Source: Comamonas sp.
GTDB taxonomy: Bacteria > Pseudomonadota > Gammaproteobacteria > Burkholderiales > Burkholderiaceae_C
Assembly (NCBI GenBank): GCA_019236485.1
Contig: JAFAIY010000168.1
Span: forward strand, 1-5,538
Direction of reading: 5' to 3'
Length of the DNA: 5,538 nucleotides
Each line of letters opens with the position of its first letter. Within the stretch, counting starts at the first letter, position 1. This document shows positions 1 through 5,033 of the stretch, one piece after another. The notes below the pieces were generated by a model. The model was not told the DNA's origin. It searched no databases and worked only from the letters and a program-made list of their open reading frames with translations. The position numbers and the translations under genes were made by a program.

Positions 1-380
1 TGGCGCTTCCAGACTATGGACAGGCCGTCGCCCACGAAACGCGGCAGCACATGCAGGTGGAAGTGGTACACCGTCTGCCCCGCGGGCGCGCCATTGGCCT
101 GGAAGACATTGATGCCGTCGGGATCGAAAGCCTTGTTCACGGCCGCGGCCACGCGCTGGGCGGTCTGCATCACGGCGCCGGCTTCCTCGGGCGTGAGCTC
201 CAGCAGATTCACCGCATGGCGCTTGCTGGCCACCAGCACATGGCCTTTGGTGGCCTGGCCTATGTCCATGAAGGCGATGCTCAGATCGTCCTCATAGATC
301 TTGGCCGCGGGGATCTCTCCCTTGACGAGCTTGCAGAAAATGCATTCGCCGGCCGGCGAGTGATCCACAAACATGGGCAT
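1..380 (-). CDS. HIT-family (histidine triad) nucleotide-binding protein, C-terminus outside window
   Basis: The 126 visible codons encode a histidine triad protein, a family of small cytosolic nucleotide hydrolases/transferases acting on AMP-linked substrates. The N-terminus has a CxxC pair (C13, C16, in ECIFCKL) typical of zinc-containing bacterial HIT proteins. Mid-protein GHVLV (46-50) and KRH (53-55) fit the family fold. The signature HFHLHV at residues 106-111 gives the triad H106-x-H108-x-H110, where the middle or last His is normally the nucleophile. Family members are usually about 140-150 aa, so roughly 15-25 residues are missing beyond position 1. The first ATG is chosen over a second ATG two codons later because AAGGAG lies 6 nt upstream of it. 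It follows the alpha-hydroxy-acid dehydrogenase gene by 40 bp on the same strand and could be co-transcribed. A functional tie to glutarate metabolism is not apparent; it may be a chance neighbour. The physiological substrate is unknown. Confidence 0.93.
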   Translation of the reverse strand, partial: MPMFVDHSPAGECIFCKLVKGEIPAAKIYEDDLSIAFMDIGQATKGHVLVASKRHAVNLLELTPEEAGAVMQTAQRVAAAVNKAFDPDGINVFQANGAPAGQTVYHFHLHVLPRFVGDGLSIVWKR

Positions 381-386
381 GACGCT

Positions 387-392
387 CTCCTT
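387..392 (-). promoter_or_regulatory. Shine-Dalgarno site of the HIT gene
   Basis: AAGGAG on the minus strand, 6 nt before the ATG ending at 380. It is the only near-consensus ribosome binding site in this window. It supports the first of two closely spaced ATGs as the start, and suggests the HIT gene is translated independently of the upstream gene. Confidence 0.75.
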
Positions 393-420
393 GTCGTTAT
401 TCAAGCGTCCTATCTTAGTT

Positions 421-1656
421 TCATGAGCGCACGGGCAGCAGGCAGTCGGCCGTGATTTCCGCCATGGAGTTGGCGCCCAGCATGGCCATATTGCGGTCCA
501 CCTCGTCGCGCAGCAGGGTGATCGCGTGGTCCACGCCCTGCGCGCCGCCCACGGCGGCCGCGTACATAAAGGGCCGGCCCAGAAACACCATGCGCGCGCC
601 CAGGGCCACGGCCTTGAGCACATCGCTGCCGCGGCGTATGCCGCTGTCCATCATCACCACGCTGCGGTGGCCCACGCGGTCGACCACGCGCGGCAGCATC
701 TCCAGCGGCGCGATGGCGCCGTCCAGCTGGCGCCCGCCGTGGTTGGAGACGATGACGCCCTGCGCGCCGATATCGGCGGCCATGACGGCGTCGTCTTCAT
801 TCAGGATGCCCTTGATGACCAGATTGCCCTGCCAGCGCTGGCGGATGCGCTCTATATGCTTCCAGCTCAGGTGGTCGCGGCCCGTGGTGTCGCGTATCGC
901 CGTGTTGGACAGCAGGGGTGCGCCGCGCGTGGCAAACGAGTTCTCGAAGTGCGGCATGCCGTGCTGGACCAGGGTGCGCAGCAGGGTGCCCGTCATCCAG
1001 CGCGGGCGCATCAGCCCGTCCAGGGCCAGGCGCAGCGAAGGGCGCAGCGGCATGGAAAAGCCGGTGCGTACATTGTTCTCGCGGTTGGCCCAGACCGGGA
1101 TGTCCACGGTCACCACCAGCGTGCCGAAGCCCGCGGCCTGGATGCGCTCGATCAGGCCGTCGATGCGGCTGGTATCGCCGGGCAGATAGGCCTGGAACCA
1201 GGTGGAAGGCGCGGCCCTGGCCACATCTTCCATGGGAATCAGCGAGGTGCCGCTCATGATGGCCGGAATGCGATTGGCAGCTGCCGTCTGCGCCAGCACC
1301 AGATCGCCGCGATAGGCGGAGATGGCGCTGATGCCCACGGGCGCGATGCCGAACGGCGAGTCCCAGGTCTGGCCGAACAGCTCCACTTTCTGATTGCGTT
1401 GCGACACATCCACCATGACTCTGGAGCTGAAGCCGTATTGCTTGAAGCTGTCGCGGTTGGCCTGCAGCGAGACGCAGTCCTCGGCCGCGCCCGAGATATA
1501 GCCGAACAGGGGGCGGGGCAGATGCCGGCGCGCGGCGGCCTCGAAATCCTGCAGCGACAGAATCTGCTGCAGGCGGCGTGGCAGGCCCGCGCGCTGGCCG
1601 TAGGCCGCTTGCGCGGCGGGGGCCGCGGGTGCAGCCAGAACTTGTGTCGATGCCAT
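421..1656 (-). CDS. FMN-dependent alpha-hydroxy-acid dehydrogenase/oxidase; candidate (S)-2-hydroxyglutarate oxidising enzyme
   Basis: This 411-aa protein belongs to the FMN-dependent 2-hydroxy-acid oxidising family (L-lactate dehydrogenase LldD, mandelate dehydrogenase MdlB, glycolate oxidase), a TIM barrel that oxidises (S)-2-hydroxy acids to 2-oxo acids. Visible motifs: FGYISGAAED at 51-60 with active-site-type Y53; FQAY at 154-157 (Q155, Y157); TVDIP at 183-187 with D185; NRENNVR at 191-197 with R192; K282 in VIKG; the signature SNHGGRQLD at 304-312 with catalytic base H306 and substrate-binding R309; and the FMN phosphate region DSGIRRG at 337-343 followed by LGRP (359-362). All the key residues I can place are present. 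Residues 1-29 are an Ala/Arg-rich extension before the conserved ILSLQDFE start; no later Met offers a better start, and the Shine-Dalgarno match is poor. The gene lies 27 bp downstream of glaH on the same strand, so they probably form an operon. From context I infer that it oxidises the GlaH product (S)-2-hydroxyglutarate to 2-oxoglutarate, in place of LhgO. Lactate or another 2-hydroxy acid remains possible. Confidence 0.93.
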   Translation of the reverse strand: MASTQVLAAPAAPAAQAAYGQRAGLPRRLQQILSLQDFEAAARRHLPRPLFGYISGAAEDCVSLQANRDSFKQYGFSSRVMVDVSQRNQKVELFGQTWDSPFGIAPVGISAISAYRGDLVLAQTAAANRIPAIMSGTSLIPMEDVARAAPSTWFQAYLPGDTSRIDGLIERIQAAGFGTLVVTVDIPVWANRENNVRTGFSMPLRPSLRLALDGLMRPRWMTGTLLRTLVQHGMPHFENSFATRGAPLLSNTAIRDTTGRDHLSWKHIERIRQRWQGNLVIKGILNEDDAVMAADIGAQGVIVSNHGGRQLDGAIAPLEMLPRVVDRVGHRSVVMMDSGIRRGSDVLKAVALGARMVFLGRPFMYAAAVGGAQGVDHAITLLRDEVDRNMAMLGANSMAEITADCLLPVRS

Positions 1657-1683
1657 GACTGACCGTTTCTGCGAGAGCCGGAA

Positions 1684-2607
1684 TTACTGCGCGAAGGTGC
1701 CGCGCTGGCGCATCAGCTCGCGGTGCAGCTGTTCGTTGCGCTCGAAAGGCGCGCGGCCGTGGACATAGAAGTAGTTGTTGAGCACCACCAGATCGCCGAC
1801 GGGCAGGCGCACGGTGCGCGTGCCGGGCGAGCTTTCCATGGACTCCGACAGGGCCTGCAGATAGGCGGCCTCGGCATCGTTCGCCGGCTGAACGAACTGG
1901 TCGATGAAGGAGATCGACAGGCCGAACTCGCCGTGGAAGAAGACGGGGCGTTCCACGCGCTCGTTCACGTTCTTGGAGCCCGGGGCCTTGTAGAGCAGGG
2001 GCTTGGCGCCCAGCGGGTCCTGCACAAAGCGCTGCAGCTCGCTCCAGTCGTCGAGGTGCAGAAAGCGCGATTCGCCGCCCACGGCGTTTTCTTCGGAAAA
2101 CTTCATCATCAGCAGCCAGTCCGTGGCCTCGGTCACGAAAGTGCCGTCGGTGTGCATGGTGAACAGACGGTAGGCCTGGCGCAGATAGGAATCGCTGGCG
2201 TCCGTGTGCTTGACCAGGAAGCGAGCGTAGAACTTGTTGGACATGGAGTCGTGGTTGCTGGGGCCGAGGAGATGGCCGACAGCGGTGCCGAACTTCACGA
2301 AGTCGTCGCTGTCCCGGCTCACGCCCTCCAGGCCCAGCACAAAGCCGCCGTGGCGGCGATCCTTGACGATGCGCACCAGGGTGTCGGCAAAGTCCTGGCC
2401 CAGATGGGCCACAAGGCGGCGCGCCAGATGAAAGCGCATGAAAGGCACGTATTCGAGGTTCTGCACGTCGATGCCCTGCACATCGGCGAGGAAGGCGGCC
2501 AGGGCCTCGGGCCTGGGGCGCAGCTGCAGCAGGCGCGGGTGATCGGGGTGGGCGCAGATCTCGTAGCCGGCGGGCTGGCTCAGGTGCAGAGGTGTGGTGG
2601 CGTTCAT
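1684..2607 (-). CDS. glaH: Glutarate 2-hydroxylase (CsiD/GlaH family, Fe(II)/2-oxoglutarate-dependent)
   Basis: This 307-aa protein closely resembles E. coli CsiD/GlaH (325 aa, compared from memory). That enzyme converts glutarate + 2-oxoglutarate + O2 to (S)-2-hydroxyglutarate + succinate + CO2 in the lysine-cadaverine-glutarate route. Shared blocks: SDSYLRQ (138-144), MHTDGTFV (151-158), LMMKF (166-170), LHLDDW (183-188), SKNV (211-214), IDQFVQP (235-241), NNYFYVHGR (277-285) and RELMRQRG (296-303). The facial triad for iron reads H152-x-D154 ... H283, and R300/R302 sit where the family binds the 2-oxoglutarate carboxylate. The C-terminus stops just after the RQRGTFA block, about ten residues earlier than in E. 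coli, with no core motif lost. The ATG start fits the family N-terminus, although its Shine-Dalgarno sequence is weak. It is the first gene of a minus-strand cluster and is divergent from a LysR regulator. The neighbours lhgO, gabD, gabT and gabP of the E. coli locus are absent here. Another dicarboxylate substrate is possible but less likely. Confidence 0.93.
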   Translation of the reverse strand: MNATTPLHLSQPAGYEICAHPDHPRLLQLRPRPEALAAFLADVQGIDVQNLEYVPFMRFHLARRLVAHLGQDFADTLVRIVKDRRHGGFVLGLEGVSRDSDDFVKFGTAVGHLLGPSNHDSMSNKFYARFLVKHTDASDSYLRQAYRLFTMHTDGTFVTEATDWLLMMKFSEENAVGGESRFLHLDDWSELQRFVQDPLGAKPLLYKAPGSKNVNERVERPVFFHGEFGLSISFIDQFVQPANDAEAAYLQALSESMESSPGTRTVRLPVGDLVVLNNYFYVHGRAPFERNEQLHRELMRQRGTFAQ

Positions 2608-2708
2608 GGGGCGGTCTCGATAGGGAATGCTGCGATTGAACCTCTGTTGTTTGATACGATCTACGGGTTGAAATGCATTTTTTAATAATTAATTCAGATT
2701 AAAAAACC
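2608..2708. promoter_or_regulatory. Divergent promoter region between glaH and the LysR regulator
   Basis: This 101-bp spacer separates the starts of glaH (-) and the lysR gene (+), the usual arrangement when a LysR regulator controls its divergent neighbour. The half next to lysR is strikingly AT-rich compared with the GC-rich genes around it. On the plus strand, TTGATA (2651-2656) and TTGAAA (2668-2673) are possible -35 hexamers, but no clean -10 partner stands at 16-18 bp, so exact promoters cannot be assigned. Confidence 0.6.
2678..2706. promoter_or_regulatory. Candidate LysR operator: 9-bp perfect inverted repeat with T-N11-A core
   Basis: Arms TTTTTTAAT (2678-2686) and ATTAAAAAA (2698-2706) are perfect reverse complements separated by 11 bp. 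The inner T2686 and A2698 give exactly the T-N11-A spacing of LysR-family recognition sites. The right arm ends 2 bp before the lysR ATG, suited to autorepression. The left arm lies about 70 bp upstream of the glaH ATG, compatible with activation of glaH. The arms are low-complexity A/T, so part of the symmetry could be chance. Binding by the adjacent regulator is inferred. Confidence 0.5.
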
Positions 2709-3605
2709 ATGCTCAGCTACCGCCAACTCGAGCACTTCGTGGCCGTCGCTCAGGAGCTGCACTTCTCGCGCGCCGCAGACCGCCTGGGCATCGCCCAGTC
2801 GGCGGTCAGCGTGCAGATACAGCAGCTGGAGCAGCAGTTGGGCGTGCGTCTGCTGCAGCGCAACAAGCGCAAGCCCATCACGCTGACCGATGCCGGCGAG
2901 CTGCTCTACGACGAGGCCGTGGCCGTGCTGCGCCATATGGAGCGCGCGCAGCAGATAGGACAGCTGGCGGCCCAGGGCATGAGCGGCCATGTGAAGCTGG
3001 GCTATATCTCCTCGGCCGTGACCTCGGGCATGCTGGCGCGCGTGCTGACCCGCTTCCGTCCCGGCCATGAGCAGGTGCATATGCAGGTGCTGGCCATGGA
3101 GACACCGCGCCAGCTGCAGGCGCTGCAACTGGGGGAGATCGATGCGGGCCTGCTGCGCCCGCGCCGCCGCTATCCCGAGGGCGTGCAGGCCGTCATCGTG
3201 CACAGCGAACCCTTTATGGTGGCCATGGCCGACAGCCATGCGCTGGCGCGCCAGGAGTCGGTGAGCGTGGCCGATCTGCGCGGCCAGACCTTTATCGCAC
3301 CGCAGTTCCTCAACGAGAGCGAAGGCTTTGCCGAGGTGCTGGCACGACTCGCCGAGACGGCAGGCTTTTCGGCGCGGGAGGCCTACCGCGTCAACGATTT
3401 CGTCACCGCCACCAGCCTGGCGGCCGCGGGCTACGGCATCGTGGTGTTGCCCGAATCCAACCGCCTGCTGAACCAGCCGGGCGTGAGCTTCAGGCCGCTG
3501 CGGGACTTTGGCGAAACTGTGCACATGGCCCTGGCCTACCGCGAGCGCGAGAACTCGCCGGCGGTGCGCGCTTTTCTGGCCGTGGCCAGAAGCTGCGTGG
3601 AATAG
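2709..3605 (+). CDS. LysR-type transcriptional regulator, likely controlling the divergent glaH operon
   Basis: This 298-aa protein has the standard LysR length and layout. A winged helix-turn-helix occupies about residues 2-60 (LEHFVAVAQELHFSRAADRL, then AQSAVSVQIQQLEQQLG, then ITLTDAGELL). A linker helix runs to about 90, followed by a periplasmic-binding-protein-like effector domain from VKLGYISSA (95-103) to the end. The LHFSRAADRLGIAQSAVS core matches the CatR/BenM/CbnR style of aromatic- and organic-acid-responsive regulators, but the ligand cannot be read from sequence. The start fits the family exactly, yet no Shine-Dalgarno precedes it; the upstream bases are an A-run, so it may be translated from a leaderless or unstructured A-rich leader. 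It diverges from glaH over 101 bp and converges on the MFS gene. I infer that it senses glutarate or 2-hydroxyglutarate and activates glaH; in E. coli the analogous regulator CsiR is GntR-type. Confidence 0.93.
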   Translation: MLSYRQLEHFVAVAQELHFSRAADRLGIAQSAVSVQIQQLEQQLGVRLLQRNKRKPITLTDAGELLYDEAVAVLRHMERAQQIGQLAAQGMSGHVKLGYISSAVTSGMLARVLTRFRPGHEQVHMQVLAMETPRQLQALQLGEIDAGLLRPRRRYPEGVQAVIVHSEPFMVAMADSHALARQESVSVADLRGQTFIAPQFLNESEGFAEVLARLAETAGFSAREAYRVNDFVTATSLAAAGYGIVVLPESNRLLNQPGVSFRPLRDFGETVHMALAYRERENSPAVRAFLAVARSCVE

Positions 3606-3685
3606 CGGGCGCCGCTTGCTGTGGGCGACGCGCGGATTCCGGCGAGGGACCGGCGGGCCGAGGGTGTGATCTGCGCCATGCAGCA
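3606..3685. other. Convergent intergenic spacer, no clear terminator
   Basis: This 80-bp gap lies between the stop codons of the lysR (+) and MFS (-) genes. A 5-bp stem with a 3-nt loop (AGCGG-GCG-CCGCT, 3604-3616) overlaps the lysR stop codon, and CCGG repeats occur at 3639-3642 and 3650-3653. No T-tract follows either element on either strand, so neither qualifies as an intrinsic terminator. Confidence 0.4.
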
Positions 3686-4948
3686 CTAGCTGGCGTATTG
3701 CGGGGCCGAAGATCTGCGCGCCAGCAGCGGCCAGGCCAGCAGGCTGACTGCGCCGGCCAGCGTCCACACCGCAGTCCAGGGCGCATGCAGCAGCAGCCCG
3801 GCCACGGCCTGGGGCGTGAGGAAGTTGGCCACAAATACCAGGGTGTTGCACATGCCCAGCGCCGTGCCGGCCTGGGTCGCGCCCGCAGACGTCGCCAGCT
3901 CTGCATAGGCCACGCCATGCCAGGCCGAGATGGCGGTGCCGCACAGGGCCAGCAGCAGCGCCAGGATGCCGCCCGTGAGCTGCATGGCGCTGGCGGCGGC
4001 CAACAGGGCAAAGAGCAGGGCGCTCAGCGCAATGCAGCGGCCCAGATAGCTGGCGCGGTTGCCGCGCCTGTCGGTCCAGTGCCCGCTCCAGATCCGCAGC
4101 GCCATGGCGCAGATCTGCAGCGCGGCCATGGCGGCCGCAATGGCGCCGGTGCCAAGCCGTCCCATATCGTGCAGAAAGACCGTGCCGAACTGCAGCACCG
4201 CAAACTGCGGCACGCACAGCAGAGCAATGCCCAGGCACAGCAGCCAGACCTGTTTGCTGCGCAGGGTCGAGCCCGGGGTCTGACGGGCTTTCGGGCTGCA
4301 GCGCTGCTCCTGCATGCGGTCCGGCTCATGAATCCATAGCAGGCAGAGCAGGGCGGCCAGAGCGCTGGCAATCGCCAGCAGGCCGTAGACCATGGTGAAG
4401 CCCTGCTGCAGCGCAAGCCCGGGCAGGATCAGCGCGCCCAGGGCGCCGCCCATGGGAATCGCGGTCTGGCGGATGCTCATCGCCAGACCGCGCTGGCCCG
4501 CATCAAACCACAGCATGATGGCCCGGCCGCTGGCGCCGTTGACGCTGCCGCCCAGCAGGCCCAGAAGCAGCAACAGCGCGCCAAGCAGCGTCGGCGGCGG
4601 AATCTGGCCGGACCGCGGAGCGGCCCACAGCGCGAGCGCGGCCAGGGCCAGCGTGGTGCCGCTCAGGCCGGTCAGCAGCACGGGCCGGTCGCCCCAGCGG
4701 TCGGTCAGCAGGCTCCAGGGCAGTTCGCTGATGGCAATGCCCAGGCCCATCAGGCCCAGCATCAGTCCCAGGCCGGCGGTATCCAGCCCATAGCTGCTGC
4801 GCAGCATGATGGCGGTCATGGGAATGCCGCTGAAAGTCATGGAAAACGCGGCATTGGCCAGCGTGCCTGCGGCCAGTACCTGCCAGCGCTGCGCCGTGGG
4901 CGGATTGGCGGTCGAGCCGGGGAGAACACAAGCTTGTGGATGTGACAT
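3686..4948 (-). CDS. Major facilitator superfamily transporter, substrate unknown
   Basis: This protein of about 420 aa is built of hydrophobic segments typical of a 12-helix MFS permease in the inner membrane. The two halves are split by a hydrophilic, basic cytoplasmic loop at about residues 207-233. The loop 2-3 signature TDRWGDR (82-88) is the conserved MFS motif A, and the equivalent loop 8-9 copy TDRRGNR lies at about 292-298. Other family-like stretches are RGLAMSIRQTAIPMGG near 153-168 and AWHGVAYAE near 342-350. The ATG at 4948 is chosen. A TTG three codons upstream (4957) is an alternative, and AGGGA upstream sits nearer to the TTG (4 nt) than to the ATG (13 nt), so the start is unsettled. 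The gene diverges from a second LysR regulator across an AT-rich operator-like spacer, which argues that this regulator, not the glaH-linked one, controls it. Uptake of an organic acid or efflux of a drug-like compound are both possible. Confidence 0.88.
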   Translation of the reverse strand: MSHPQACVLPGSTANPPTAQRWQVLAAGTLANAAFSMTFSGIPMTAIMLRSSYGLDTAGLGLMLGLMGLGIAISELPWSLLTDRWGDRPVLLTGLSGTTLALAALALWAAPRSGQIPPPTLLGALLLLLGLLGGSVNGASGRAIMLWFDAGQRGLAMSIRQTAIPMGGALGALILPGLALQQGFTMVYGLLAIASALAALLCLLWIHEPDRMQEQRCSPKARQTPGSTLRSKQVWLLCLGIALLCVPQFAVLQFGTVFLHDMGRLGTGAIAAAMAALQICAMALRIWSGHWTDRRGNRASYLGRCIALSALLFALLAAASAMQLTGGILALLLALCGTAISAWHGVAYAELATSAGATQAGTALGMCNTLVFVANFLTPQAVAGLLLHAPWTAVWTLAGAVSLLAWPLLARRSSAPQYAS

Positions 4949-4973
4949 GGGAGGCAAGTGTTCCCTGGTCTTA

Positions 4974-4988
4974 TGATTTTGAAAATCA
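4974..4988. promoter_or_regulatory. 15-bp perfect palindrome, candidate LysR operator
   Basis: TGATTTTGAAAATCA has 7-bp arms around a single central G. It lies 26 bp upstream of the MFS ATG. A related box lies at 5006-5020. This is probably a binding site of the divergent LysR regulator, though it does not follow the strict T-N11-A spacing. Confidence 0.5.
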
Positions 4989-5005
4989 GATAATTCTGTT
5001 CAAAT

Positions 5006-5020
5006 AGTTTTGAAAAACAG
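5006..5020. promoter_or_regulatory. Second TTTTGAAAA box, imperfect palindrome
   Basis: AGTTTTGAAAAACAG repeats the palindrome upstream: TTTTGAAAA at 5008-5016 is identical to 4977-4985, and 12 of 13 bases match when extended to 5020. The offset is 31 bp, about three helical turns, so a tetrameric regulator could contact both on one DNA face. It lies just upstream of the second lysR start, consistent with autoregulation. Confidence 0.45.
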
Positions 5021-5033
5021 GATGATCAAGGCC

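Larger units (their letters stand above)
4949..5033. promoter_or_regulatory. Divergent promoter/operator region between MFS and second LysR gene
   Basis: This 85-bp spacer is AT-rich from about 4970 to 5020 and contains several symmetric elements. They are a 15-bp palindrome, a repeated TTTTGAAAA box, and an inverted repeat TTCAAA (4999-5004) / TTTGAA (5009-5014) with a 4-bp spacer. The arrangement fits LysR-regulated divergent promoters. I cannot assign -10/-35 elements with confidence. Confidence 0.55.

Noticed and set aside
412..440. Possible separate promoter for the HIT gene (TAAGAT at 412-417 on the minus strand)
   Set aside because: The matching -35 position (TGCTGC, 435-440) is a poor match, so this is not enough to call a promoter.
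526..1662. Long plus-strand open frame opposite the FMN dehydrogenase
   Set aside because: The product is His/Ala/Gln/Arg-rich with no recognisable domain, and the minus strand encodes an intact enzyme with all its motifs. It is an artefact of high GC at third codon positions.
1723..2685. Long plus-strand open frame opposite glaH
   Set aside because: No family motifs, skewed composition, and the opposite strand is a clear CsiD/GlaH protein. It also runs into the AT-rich promoter region.
3604..3616. Hairpin AGCGG-GCG-CCGCT at the end of lysR as an intrinsic terminator
   Set aside because: The stem is only 5 bp, overlaps the stop codon and has no following T-run.
2694..4238. 514-codon minus-strand open frame spanning the lysR gene and much of the MFS gene
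   Set aside because: It is antisense to a complete LysR gene and out of frame within the MFS gene. The product is His/Gln/Ala-rich low-complexity sequence without domains.
3698..4339. Plus-strand open frame opposite the MFS gene
   Set aside because: Arg/Gln/Gly-rich translation without motifs, opposite a coherent 12-helix transporter.
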